NCBI GenBank assembly: GCA_046152925.1
Contig: JBJXFX010000032.1
Coordinates: 1 to 64,000 of the forward strand
DNA length: 64,000 nucleotides
Source: CAMAUF01 sp046152925
GTDB lineage: Bacteria; Chloroflexota; Dehalococcoidia; Tepidiformales; Tepidiformaceae
Reading direction: 5' to 3'
Under the pieces are notes generated by a model. It saw only the letters and a program-made list of their open reading frames with translations, searched no databases and was not told the DNA's origin. The position numbers and the translations under genes were made by a program. Position 1 is the first letter of the stretch, and each line of letters begins with the position of its first letter. This document shows positions 42,151 to 52,325 of this stretch, piece by piece.

Positions 42151-42225
42151 GGAAAGGGCAAAGAGGAAAGAGCAACGCAGCGGGTCACCAACGATGCTTT
42201 CCTCTTTGCCCTTGAGCTGTTGCTC
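42151..42225. repeat. inverted repeat downstream of the cinA-like gene, copy B
   Basis: AGGGCAAAGAGGAAAG (42155-42170) pairs perfectly over 16 bp with CTTTCCTCTTTGCCCT (42197-42212); a second short pair is GAGCAAC/GTTGCTC (42170-42176, 42219-42225). It lies between convergent genes and may act as a bidirectional terminator, but has no T-run. The arms match copy A. Confidence 0.75.
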
Positions 42226-42230
42226 CCGCG

Positions 42231-43037
42231 TTAGCGACCCTTGAACTGCGGCTCGCGGCGCTCCGCGAACGACGACAGGCCTTCCTTGAAGTCGTCCGAC
42301 TGGAAGAGCGGGAGGAGCTGCAGGTAGATGTGGTCGACGGCGGCTTCGAACGGCTCTTCCATGCCGAGGCGCATCATGCGCTTGGTCGACTGGACGCTGA
42401 GGGGCGCGTTCTTCGCGATCTGGCGGGCCCACTTCATGGTCTCGGTCATGAGGTCGTCGTGCGCGACCACCTTGTTCACGAGGCCGAGTTCGAGCGACTT
42501 TTCGGCGCTGAGGACGTCGCCCATGAAGGCGACTTCGGCCGCGCGGGCCCAGCCGAGGAGCCGCGGGAGGTACCAGCAGCCACCGGATTCGGGGAGGACG
42601 CCGCGCTTGGCGAAGACCGCGCCCATTTTCGCGTTCTCGCTCGCGATGCGGATGTCGCAGCCGAGCGCCATGTCCATGCCATAGCCGGCGGCGGCGCCAT
42701 TGAGGGCCGCGATCAGCGGCTTGTCCATCCGGTTGATCACGATCGGCGGCGAGTTGTGGAGGTCGAACAGTTGGTAGCCGCGGCGGCCGGCGGAGACGCC
42801 GTTGCCCTCGGTCTGCTGCTTGAGGTCGAGGCCGCTGCAGAAGCCGCGTCCGGCGCCCGTGAGGATGACGACGCGGACATCGGGGTCGATGTTCGCCTGT
42901 TGAAGGAGGCGCGACATCTCACCGAGCATCGGCCCGTTGATCGCGTTCATGCGGTCGGGGCGGTTCATGGTGAGGGTGAGGATGCCGTCGTTATCAACGC
43001 TGACGAGGAGTTCTTCGGTCGACGAGGTGTATGGCAC
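42231..43037 (-). CDS. enoyl-CoA hydratase/isomerase family protein
   Basis: A 268-residue crotonase. It has LTMNRPDRMNAIN, oxyanion segments GRGFCSGLDLK and AALNGAAAGYGMDMALGCDIRIA, and the catalytic glutamate in RGVLPESGGCWYLPRLLG. Both classical catalytic regions are therefore intact, unlike the family member at 19 kb. GTG at 43037 is preferred because GGAG lies 6 bp upstream; an in-frame ATG at 43073 has no ribosome site. It is convergent with the cinA-like gene across the inverted repeat. Confidence 0.93.
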   Translation of the reverse strand: MPYTSSTEELLVSVDNDGILTLTMNRPDRMNAINGPMLGEMSRLLQQANIDPDVRVVILTGAGRGFCSGLDLKQQTEGNGVSAGRRGYQLFDLHNSPPIVINRMDKPLIAALNGAAAGYGMDMALGCDIRIASENAKMGAVFAKRGVLPESGGCWYLPRLLGWARAAEVAFMGDVLSAEKSLELGLVNKVVAHDDLMTETMKWARQIAKNAPLSVQSTKRMMRLGMEEPFEAAVDHIYLQLLPLFQSDDFKEGLSSFAERREPQFKGR

Positions 43038-43096
43038 GTGGGACTCCGGAGTAGGGTGCCGCGAGTGTGTCATCGCGTTACCGGGCCCGCAACTCG

Positions 43097-44029
43097 TTAG
43101 CCGCCGCCGAGGTACTGGTGCAGCGTTGTGCCGCTCGACTTGACTGCCCCGGCCACCCCAGTCCCCACCCAGCGGATGTGCCAGGGCTCGTAGGCGTAGC
43201 CGGTGATCCCTTCCTTGCCAGCCGGATAGCTGATCACAAAGCCGAAGCGGTGGGCGTTATCGGCGAGCCATTTCGCTTCCGGCGTGCCCGTGAACGACTC
43301 CAAGCCGTAGCCGGCGCTCGCGCTCGAGACGTCTACCGTGGTGCCGAGCTGGTGCTCGCTGTGCCCCGGCTTCGCGCTCACGCGGTCGGCGTATTCCTGG
43401 CCGAACTGGCTGACGTTCGACTGGTAGGCGGCGATCTGGCTGCTGTAGCTTCGATAGGCGCTCACCGCGACAAGGCTGAACCCGTCTTTCTCGGCAGCGG
43501 CCACCAGCTCCGCGAACGCGGCCGCTGCGCCGGCGCGGAGGTACTGCGTGCCTTGGGCTGCATCGAGCTCCACGAGGTCGCCGGGGGCGCAGTTCTCAGC
43601 CAGCCGATTCTTCTTGTTGAGTGGGGCGAGCGGGTCGCCACAGGCGAGCACATTGGCGTTGTCGGGGGTGCGCGTGGGCGGTGCGGTAGCGGAGCTCGTC
43701 GCGGACGTAGCGACCGGGGTCGTCGCGACGGTGGCGGTGGCAGTCTCGGTTGGGGCAGCGGGCGTGTTGGTGTTGCTCGCGCCTGGAGGCAAGGGCGTGG
43801 TGGTTTGTTTGGTGGGCTCCGGGGTGGGCGTCGAAGGGTCGACCGCCGGAATTGTGGGCAGGAGCGGGCCTGCTGGGTTCGCTGTATCACAGGCTGCGCC
43901 GGCGACCAATGCCAGGCCTAGCGCCATGGCCGTGACAACGGCAGCGATGGCGAGGAAGAAGAGCCCATGCCAGCGTTCGGCGGCTGCCTGGCGCCCGCGA
44001 CCGGGCCTCCGCGCCTGTCGTGCCTGCAT
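43097..44029 (-). CDS. VanY-type D-alanyl-D-alanine carboxypeptidase, membrane-anchored
   Basis: A 310-residue protein. A basic start and one membrane helix (LFFLAIAAVVTAMALGLALVAGAA) are followed by a long Thr/Pro/Ala-rich linker (residues about 50-125) that would span the wall. The peptidase domain has SAYRSYSSQIAAY, the zinc site SEHQLGTTVDV (SxHxxGxAxD pattern), and EPWHIRWVG. VanY-family enzymes trim the terminal D-Ala of cell-wall peptides. The ATG at 44029 is preferred to a GTG at 44038 because AAGG lies at suitable distance. No vancomycin-resistance genes are nearby. Confidence 0.92.
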   Translation of the reverse strand: MQARQARRPGRGRQAAAERWHGLFFLAIAAVVTAMALGLALVAGAACDTANPAGPLLPTIPAVDPSTPTPEPTKQTTTPLPPGASNTNTPAAPTETATATVATTPVATSATSSATAPPTRTPDNANVLACGDPLAPLNKKNRLAENCAPGDLVELDAAQGTQYLRAGAAAAFAELVAAAEKDGFSLVAVSAYRSYSSQIAAYQSNVSQFGQEYADRVSAKPGHSEHQLGTTVDVSSASAGYGLESFTGTPEAKWLADNAHRFGFVISYPAGKEGITGYAYEPWHIRWVGTGVAGAVKSSGTTLHQYLGGG

Positions 44030-44062
44030 CTCCCTCACCTTATCCCGATGGGGGCTTTCAGC

Positions 44063-44863
44063 CTAACGCAGACCGAGCTTGTCGAGGCGTGGGTCTCGCT
44101 CGACGTCGTCGAGGAACGCGCGGAGCAGGGCGTTAGTGACTGCGGGCTGTTCGATTTGGAAGAAGTGGCCTGCGCCAGCGACCGCCTCTTGCCGGACGAG
44201 CATGCAGACGGCGCGGAACCAGGCTGGGTCGCCGATTGGCGGGTCGGCCCAGAGCGCCATGAACGGCTTCTGGTCGGCGGCTTTCAGCTGCGCGAGGAGG
44301 ACGTCGGGGGATGGGTCGTCGCGCAGCATCCCCGCCGCGACCGCCGGAGGGCACCCGAGCATCATGCTTCGCGCGTACTCGCGCACCGCCGGCGTGGTGT
44401 TCTCGGTCCAAAAGCGTTCGAGGAGGCGATCTAGCGGGGCCGTGTCCCCAGCCTCGTCGATCATGTCGGCGAGACGAGCACTCCCAAGCCCGGTGCGTTG
44501 GATCGGCGAGTCGCCAGCGACGATGCCGAGGACGAACTCGGGGTGGCGCTGGTTGAGGTCCAAGGCGACGTATCCACCGAGGCTATGCCCGACGATGACC
44601 GCGGGCCCGCAGCCGAGCTCCTGCATGACCGCAGCGACATCGGCGGCCTGTTGGGGGACGCCGAACGGGCCGGTTGCGTCCGAACCGCCGCGGCCCCGCA
44701 GGTTGACGCTGATGCAGCGATGGTCGCGCGCAAGGTCGGCGAATTGAGGCGCCCACGCCGTACTGTCGCAGGCGAGGCCATGGACGAAGACGAACGGCGG
44801 CCCGCCCGTCCCGGCTTCTTCGACGTTGAGCGCAACGCCCGGCGCGACGGTTACCCGCGCCAC
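44063..44863 (-). CDS. alpha/beta hydrolase
   Basis: A 266-residue alpha/beta hydrolase starting at GTG 44863 (VARVTVAPGVALNVEEAG). The oxyanion region is FVHGLACDSTAW. The nucleophile elbow is VGHSLGGYVAL and the late catalytic histidine is in AGAGHFFQIEQP. The substrate is unknown. It overlaps the 3' end of the preceding hydrolase gene by 13 bp and is translationally coupled to it. The frame continues upstream, but that part reads the neighbouring gene out of frame. Confidence 0.88.
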   Translation of the reverse strand: MARVTVAPGVALNVEEAGTGGPPFVFVHGLACDSTAWAPQFADLARDHRCISVNLRGRGGSDATGPFGVPQQAADVAAVMQELGCGPAVIVGHSLGGYVALDLNQRHPEFVLGIVAGDSPIQRTGLGSARLADMIDEAGDTAPLDRLLERFWTENTTPAVREYARSMMLGCPPAVAAGMLRDDPSPDVLLAQLKAADQKPFMALWADPPIGDPAWFRAVCMLVRQEAVAGAGHFFQIEQPAVTNALLRAFLDDVERDPRLDKLGLR

Positions 44864-46197
44864 GGAAGCAGCCCCTTCGCTTTTGGCTGAGCGACCTGCT
44901 TCGGCGCTTTCGCACCGAGCGCGAGGCGCGGGGCGAAGGCCGCGACCTTCCAGAGGAGGACGATCGTCCCGATCGCTGGCCCTCGGCGTCCCGGTGCGCG
45001 ACGCCGCGCTCGCGCGGCCAGCGCCGGCATGGCCGGTGCGGACACTGGCGGGTTTGCGGCGGCGGCGAGTTGCTGGGCGAGGGCGAGATTCGCGACGGCG
45101 ACGTCCGTGAGGTTGGCAAGGACGTTGGTCGACTCTGAGGCCGGCTGCTTTGGCGCGGCCTTTTGGGCTGGGCGAGGCTTTTTCTTGGAGCTGGCCAGCA
45201 TAATCCCGGCGACGGCGAGCGCCGCGCCAGCCCCGACCAGGACGAGCGTCTTCGTGCTCGGGCCACGGCGAGCCGCGGCGCGGTCGTTTTCGGTGACGAG
45301 CTCGGCGAGCGGCGGAAGCGAAACTTCGACCTCGGGCTCGAACGCGCCACGGTCGAGGTCTTCGAGGAAGGTCTCGACCACCGCGGTGAAGCCGTCGGGG
45401 TTGTCGCCTGGCACGCTGTGGCCAGCATCGGGGACGAGCACGACGCGGGCCCGTTGCATCTCGCGCTGCGCCCGGTCGGCCACTTCTTGCGTCAGGACGT
45501 CGCTGCGGCCGCCGCGGATGAGGAGGGTCGGGGGCTTCACGCCACGGTAGAGGTCCCACATTTGGTCGTTGGTCAGGTCGCTGCCGATCCGGATGCCGCT
45601 GTCCTTCTGGCGGAAGCGCTTGTCGAACTTCCAGGTCCATTTGCCGTTTTCGGTCGGCTTCAAGCGGTGGCGCATGCGCTCCCGGATGTTTTCGATGGCG
45701 CGATGCGGGTTGAAGTGGTGCGCCATCTGGACGAACTCTTCGAACTCGAGGTCGTCGGGCCCCTGCGTGAAGCGCATGATGTTTTCGACGCCCTCTCGCG
45801 CCGCTTCAGGGCCGACATCGACCAAAATGAGCGCGCGGACGTGCTCTGGGTGGGCGACCGTGTAGGTCACGGAGTTCATCCCGCCCATGCTATGGCCCAT
45901 CAGGACGAACTGGTCGAGGCCGAGGGCATCCCGGAAGGCGTCGACGTCGGCGGCGAAGGCGTCGCGGCTGTAGTCGCCATCGGTCGCCCAGTCGCTGTCG
46001 CCGTGGCCGCGCTGGTGGAGCGCGACGAGGTGGAAGCGGTCTTTCATGCGCTCGGCGAACTCATCGAACATGTGCCCGTCGACGCCGAAGCCGTGGAGCA
46101 TGAGGAGCGGCGGCAAGCTTGGATCGCCCCACTCTTGATAGTGCAGCTTGAGGCCGCGGACTGTGATGTCGCGGTCCGAGTATGTCGCTGTTGCCAC
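44851..46197 (-). CDS. alpha/beta hydrolase with C-terminal membrane anchor and basic tail
   Basis: A 448-residue protein. Residues 1-275 are an alpha/beta hydrolase: LLMLHGFGVDGHMFDEFAERM, nucleophile in MGHSMGGMNSV, catalytic histidine in PDAGHSVPGDNP. After a linker come TKTLVLVGAGAALAVAGIMLAS as a membrane helix, KKKPRPAQKAAPK, an Ala-rich region, RARRRAPGRR, and a second hydrophobic stretch, IGTIVLLWKVAAFAPRLAL. This C-terminal extension is unusual for the fold. GTG 46197 (VATATYSDRD) is chosen because GGAGGG stands 4 bp away; upstream in-frame ATGs have no site. It is followed by a second hydrolase gene. Confidence 0.85.
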   Translation of the reverse strand: MATATYSDRDITVRGLKLHYQEWGDPSLPPLLMLHGFGVDGHMFDEFAERMKDRFHLVALHQRGHGDSDWATDGDYSRDAFAADVDAFRDALGLDQFVLMGHSMGGMNSVTYTVAHPEHVRALILVDVGPEAAREGVENIMRFTQGPDDLEFEEFVQMAHHFNPHRAIENIRERMRHRLKPTENGKWTWKFDKRFRQKDSGIRIGSDLTNDQMWDLYRGVKPPTLLIRGGRSDVLTQEVADRAQREMQRARVVLVPDAGHSVPGDNPDGFTAVVETFLEDLDRGAFEPEVEVSLPPLAELVTENDRAAARRGPSTKTLVLVGAGAALAVAGIMLASSKKKPRPAQKAAPKQPASESTNVLANLTDVAVANLALAQQLAAAANPPVSAPAMPALAARARRRAPGRRGPAIGTIVLLWKVAAFAPRLALGAKAPKQVAQPKAKGLLPWRG

Positions 46198-46296
46198 CGT
46201 TCCCTCCGAAGCGGAGATCATACCACCCGTTGGACGCCAAAACGGGGATGGCTCGGCCATCCCCGTCGGACCAAATGGTGTGAGTAGCTGGGCGAC

Positions 46297-46677
46297 TTAG
46301 CAGCAGGCCTTGGGCGAGCCGCTGCCGTCGGACGTCTGGAAGCTGGAGCCGCAGGCGCAGCTCTTGGTGGCGTTGGGGTTGAAGATGCTGAAGCCGCTCT
46401 TCATCACGTCCTCGACGTAGTCGATTTCGGCGCCGTTGAGGTAACGGGCGCTCTCGGGGTCGACGACGATGCGGACGCCGCTGTGTTCAAGGATGATGTC
46501 GTCCTCTTCGGTCGAGCGGGCGAGGGCCATGCCATATTGGTAGCCCGAGCAGCCGCCGCCGGCGACGAAGACGCGCAGGGCGCCTTCGGGCAGGTTCCGC
46601 GACTCAAGCAGCGCCTTGGCCTTGGTGGCGGCCTTTTCGGTGATGTTCACGAGGGGTTCAAGGGTGATGGTCTCCAC
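46297..46677 (-). CDS. iron-sulfur cluster assembly A-type carrier (IscA/ErpA-like)
   Basis: A 126-residue A-type carrier with the three cluster-binding cysteines C43 (GGGCSGYQYGM), C107 and C109 (SCACGSSF). The conserved VDPESARYLNGAEIDYVED strand is also present. A non-standard tail ends KACC, adding two cysteines. Such proteins deliver [4Fe-4S] clusters to targets; here korB is one local client, though not adjacent. The GTG start at 46677 follows GGAGGAAT. Confidence 0.94.
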   Translation of the reverse strand: METITLEPLVNITEKAATKAKALLESRNLPEGALRVFVAGGGCSGYQYGMALARSTEEDDIILEHSGVRIVVDPESARYLNGAEIDYVEDVMKSGFSIFNPNATKSCACGSSFQTSDGSGSPKACC

Positions 46678-46865
46678 GCGATTCCTCCGCGCCGCGCAAC
46701 GGCAGGCGCCCTAAGTGCTACTCAAAGCATAGCGTTTGGGTGGCAGCCGCGTCCATCACGGGGGTTTCTGGCTCAAGTCTTGGGCCGCTGTCCATGGGCG
46801 TGGTGAGCGACGCATTCGCGCGTGGTCGCGGCGGGCGCCCGAAGGCGGTTGCTCTGAGTAAGAGA

Positions 46866-47028
46866 CATAAAACCCTCTCTCCGGCGAAGTCGGTAGGGGG
46901 TTGCTTCGCTGGGGTGAGGGCGGCCGCGCCGCGGCGAGGCCTTTGTCACGTTCCGGCGCCGCTCAGCACGTCCGAGGACAGCAGCCCAAGTTCTTGAGCC
47001 GCTCCCCCTCCGCCCGGGGCGGAAGGGG
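46866..47028. repeat. C/G-rich repeats in the gap after the oligopeptide ABC genes
   Basis: The 412-bp gap 46678-47089 has no credible gene. It contains a degenerate REP-like element (CCCTCTCTCCGG at about 46872, then GGGGTGAGGG near 46911) and a hairpin with arms CCCC..TCCGCC and GGGCGGA.GGGG (47005-47028). Both resemble the intergenic repeats near 19.96 and 23.65 kb. Confidence 0.45.
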
Positions 47029-47035
47029 CAAACGA

Positions 47036-47069
47036 AAGGCGGGGCCTGGCTGCTGCCAGGCCCCGCCTT
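47036..47069 (-). terminator. 15-bp perfect hairpin ending the orphan ABC operon
   Basis: AAGGCGGGGCCTGGC (47036-47050) pairs perfectly with GCCAGGCCCCGCCTT (47055-47069), loop TGCT, 20 bp past the stop of the ATPase gene. On the minus strand TTTCGTTT follows, so it fits an intrinsic terminator. Confidence 0.85.
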
Positions 47070-47089
47070 CAAGGTTGGCGATGAGCCGT

Positions 47090-49608
<2,519 letters not shown>

Positions 49609-49680
49609 CCCATCTCCTTCCTCTGCCCCGGTCTCGAAAGGACCTTTGGAGCAAGACATACATCCCAGAGGTGCCCGAGC

Positions 49681-49765
49681 TGGTGGGGAAGAGGAGACTC
49701 GAACTCCTATGCCTTTCGGCACATGATCCTAAGTCATGCTCGTCTGCCAGTTCCGACACTTCCCC
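49681..49765 (-). tRNA. tRNA-Leu (anticodon TAG)
   Basis: On the minus strand GGGGAAG pairs with CTTCCCC as acceptor stem, with discriminator A and CCA encoded. The anticodon stem CATGA/TCATG encloses CTTAGGA (anticodon TAG). A long variable arm (GTGCCGAAAGGCAT) and the T-loop GTTCGAGTC mark a class II tRNA-Leu. Confidence 0.97.
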
Positions 49766-49819
49766 CCAAGTGCCCGGAGCTGGGCACCGGATGTGCCCCG
49801 CCCCGTTCCACAGATGGAT

Positions 49820-49895
49820 TGGTGAGCCGCGAAGGACTCGAACCTTCAACCGGCTGATTAAGAGTCAGCTGCTCTGCCAGTTGAGCTAGCGGCCC
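49820..49895 (-). tRNA. tRNA-Lys (anticodon CTT)
   Basis: On the minus strand GGGCCGC pairs with GCGGCTC (one G-U pair), with ACCA encoded. The anticodon stem GCTGA/TCAGC encloses CTCTTAA (anticodon CTT), and the T-arm is AAGGTTCGAGTCCTT. The length is 76 nt. It lies 54 bp upstream of tRNA-Leu on the same strand. Confidence 0.97.
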
Positions 49896-49914
49896 CACCA
49901 CTGGGACGCGCGGG

Positions 49915-49942
49915 AGTATACCACGCGCGCCTTCTCCCTCAA
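49915..49942 (-). promoter_or_regulatory. promoter of the tRNA-Lys/tRNA-Leu unit
   Basis: On the minus strand, -35 TTGAGG (49937-49942), a 16-bp spacer and -10 TATACT (49915-49920) end 19 bp before the tRNA-Lys 5' end. Confidence 0.65.
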
Positions 49943-50129
49943 CAAGGGGAACAAATCGTCATAGGCTGGGCATCGAACGCCCGAGCCCGCGGCTGGCTGG
50001 TTACAGCCGTTGGGAAGGAGGACTGATTCGAGCGTCGCAAATCGTCGGCCGAATGGCAAGCTCCCTTACGTTAAGATCCGGGGGCAGGGCGGAGCCCCAC
50101 CCGCCGCGGCGACCGGCTATGCTTAGCCG

Positions 50130-50456
50130 ATGGTTGTACAGCGCGAGCCGAAGAAAACCAAAGCCGACGTTGTATACGAATCGCTCCAGCAGGCCATCCT
50201 CTCCGGCCGGATTGGCGAGGGCGAACACCTCCGCCAAGAAGTCGTCGCCGCCCAGTGGGGCGTGAGCCAGACCCCCGTGCGCGAAGCGTTCCGGCGCTTG
50301 GAGAGCGAAGGCCTCGTGGAACATGCCCCGAACCGCGGGATCGTCGTCCGGGGCATTCCTTGGGCCCCGCCGCCGTCGCCGATCGAGAACATCGCTCGCC
50401 GCTGGGAAGAGTTGGTCCATGACGCGGGTTCGGTGCCGGGGAGCGACTTCCCGTGA
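50130..50456 (+). CDS. GntR-type HTH protein without effector domain
   Basis: A 108-residue protein. Residues 8-75 form a GntR winged helix (KADVVYESLQQAILSGRIGEGEHLRQEVVAAQWGVSQTPVREAFRRLESEGLVEHAPNRGIVV). The FCD or UTRA effector domain that normally follows (about 130 residues) is missing. Instead there are only about 30 residues of linker-like sequence before the stop. It is either a naturally minimal DNA-binding protein or a truncated regulator. Its stop overlaps the start of the AlgH gene (GTGA), so the short form is embedded in an operon and is unlikely to be a sequencing artefact. Confidence 0.85.
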   Translation: MVVQREPKKTKADVVYESLQQAILSGRIGEGEHLRQEVVAAQWGVSQTPVREAFRRLESEGLVEHAPNRGIVVRGIPWAPPPSPIENIARRWEELVHDAGSVPGSDFP

Positions 50457-51022
50457 GCGACGACGCGAAGCCGGGCTCGGTCGCCGGCAAGCTCCTCGTC
50501 GCCTCGCCCGACCTGATGGACCCGAACTTCTCGCGGACGGTGGTGCTCGTGCTGCTGCACGATGAAGGCGGGGCGTTTGGACTGATCCTGAACCGGCCGA
50601 CACTGGTGCCTATAGCCGAACACTTGCCGTATTGGGTCGAGCACGTCGCCACGCCGGCGCGGTTCTTCGAGGGTGGCCCGGTCCAGAAGGAGAGCGCCAT
50701 CGGATTGGCCCAGGGGGAAGGCGTTGGTACGCCCGACGGATGGAGCCCGATGCCGCTGGGCTTGGGCCTTGTAGACCTCGAGCGTCAACCAGACGACGTG
50801 CCGGCGGTGATCGAGCGCGTCCGGCTGTTCGTTGGGTACGCGGGCTGGAGCCCTGGGCAGTTGGATGGCGAGCTTCAGCAAGGTGGATGGTTCGTGGTCC
50901 CGTGCGAGGCTGGAGACGTGTTCACGGACCGTCCCGCCGTCCTCTGGCGCGAAGTGCTCCTTCGCCAGCCGGGCAAGCTCGCGATGTTCGCCTACGTGCC
51001 GACCGACCCCCGTGTGAACTGA
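50453..51022 (+). CDS. YqgE/AlgH family protein (DUF179)
   Basis: A 189-residue protein with all family landmarks: GKLLVASPDLMDPNFSRTVVLVLLHDEGGAFGLILNRPT, FFEGGPVQKE, RLFVGYAGWSPGQLDGELQQGGWFV, and the end MFAYVPTDPRVN. AlgH-type proteins affect alginate or other regulated functions in pseudomonads; the molecular role is unknown. The GTG start at 50453 overlaps the stop of the short GntR gene, so translation is coupled. Confidence 0.95.
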   Translation: MSDDAKPGSVAGKLLVASPDLMDPNFSRTVVLVLLHDEGGAFGLILNRPTLVPIAEHLPYWVEHVATPARFFEGGPVQKESAIGLAQGEGVGTPDGWSPMPLGLGLVDLERQPDDVPAVIERVRLFVGYAGWSPGQLDGELQQGGWFVVPCEAGDVFTDRPAVLWREVLLRQPGKLAMFAYVPTDPRVN

Positions 51023-51038
51023 CCGCGTTGGATGCGGC

Positions 51039-52325
51039 TCAGGCGTCCCTCAACCGCCCGAAGCGGACGACCTGCGGGTGGAAAGCCGCCACGAGGAGCA
51101 CGCCCGCCAGCGCCAGGCTGGCGGGGACAACGAGTGCGGTGGAAACGCCGAAGTGGCTCCCCAGCTGACCCACCAGAAGGCCGCCGAGGGGCGTCGAGCC
51201 CGCCTGAAGGAGGATGTAGATCGAGATCACGCGGCCGCGAAGCTCATCGGGCGCGCCGAGTTGGAGGCTGGTGTTGGCCATCGTCATCATCGCCGTCCCG
51301 GTCACGCCGAGGCCGAGGAGTAACGCGGCCGAGAGCCAGTACTGGTGGCTGAGGCCGAGGGCGAAGAGGAGCACGCTGAAGACCGTCGCGGCCGCCAGCA
51401 TCAGGCGAAGGGACTGCTTGGCGACGCCAGCGATCGTGAACGCGGAGATCAGCGCACCTACGCCGAGGGACGACGTCAACAGCCCGAATTGGGCCGGCCC
51501 AGCGTCGAGGATGAAGCGAGCGACCATCGGGACGACGACGTTGAAGTTGTAGCCGAAGAGGCCCACGAACGCGACGAGGCAAAGGATGAAGCGCGGCTGG
51601 GGCGCCGAGAAGGCGTAACGGAATCCCCCGCCGATTTGGCGGAAGAACGACCCGCCGCCCGTGCGGCGGGGACGCGTCCGGAAGCGGCTCGGGTCCATGA
51701 GCGCGTAGCCGGCGAGGACCGCAGCGAAACTGAACGCATTGAAGATGAACGTGCCCTGAGGCCCCGTGATGGCGATCATGAGGCCCCCGAGCGCGGGCCC
51801 GAGGATGCGCGCCAAGTTGAGGATCGTGGAGTTGAGCGCTACCGCGTTCACGAGGCGCTCCGGCGGCACGAGGTCGGAAAAGAAGCTCTGACGGGTCGGG
51901 CGCTCCAAGGCATTGGTCAGGCCGAGGCAGAAGGCAAGTACGTAGATGTGCCAGATTGCGACAACATCCAGGACCACGATCGCTGAGAGCACCACGGCCT
52001 GCACTGTGGCGAACGACTGCAGGACGACGAGCGTTTTCCGTTTCGGCAGCCGGTCCGCGAGCACGCCCCCGACCAGGGAGAGCAGCGTGAACGGCAGGAA
52101 CTGCAACATCGTGACGAAGCCGAGCGCCGCCGCGGAGCCCGTCAGTTGGAGCACGAGCCAGCCCTGGCCAACCGTCTGCATCCACGTGCCGATCAGCGAC
52201 ACGGCCTGGCCGAGGAAGAAGAGCCGGTAGTTCGGCTCGGCGAGCGCGGAGAACTGGCGGGACGCGGCGCGCGCCACGAACTGGCGGGCGTGGCCCGCCC
52301 TGCGTGGCGCGGCCGTCGACGCCAT
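51039..52325 (-). CDS. MFS transporter, EntS-like
   Basis: A 428-residue 12-helix transporter. It starts ALAEPNYRLFFLGQAVSLIGTWMQTVGQGWLVLQLTGSAAALGFVTMLQFLP. GGVLADRLPKRKTLV is the loop 2-3 motif (G.laDR.pRr). NALERPTRQSFFSDLVPPERLVNAVALNS, typical of the EntS/MFS_3 exporter group, follows. The substrate is unknown, but exporters of this group move siderophores or small metabolites. The ATG follows directly after the OppF-type stop codon with no gap, so it is the last gene of the peptide-ABC operon. Confidence 0.92.
   Translation of the reverse strand: MASTAAPRRAGHARQFVARAASRQFSALAEPNYRLFFLGQAVSLIGTWMQTVGQGWLVLQLTGSAAALGFVTMLQFLPFTLLSLVGGVLADRLPKRKTLVVLQSFATVQAVVLSAIVVLDVVAIWHIYVLAFCLGLTNALERPTRQSFFSDLVPPERLVNAVALNSTILNLARILGPALGGLMIAITGPQGTFIFNAFSFAAVLAGYALMDPSRFRTRPRRTGGGSFFRQIGGGFRYAFSAPQPRFILCLVAFVGLFGYNFNVVVPMVARFILDAGPAQFGLLTSSLGVGALISAFTIAGVAKQSLRLMLAAATVFSVLLFALGLSHQYWLSAALLLGLGVTGTAMMTMANTSLQLGAPDELRGRVISIYILLQAGSTPLGGLLVGQLGSHFGVSTALVVPASLALAGVLLVAAFHPQVVRFGRLRDA

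Noticed and set aside
43097..44029. Part of a vancomycin resistance cluster
   Set aside because: Only a VanY-type peptidase is present; no ligase, dehydrogenase or VanRS genes are nearby.
46740..46997. 85-codon frame in the gap after the IscA-like gene
   Set aside because: It overlaps repeat sequence, has no ribosome site, and the translation is not protein-like.
49681..49895. tRNA pair as an integration site with an adjacent genomic island
   Set aside because: No integrase, no direct repeat of a tRNA 3' end and no change in base composition were seen next to the tRNAs.
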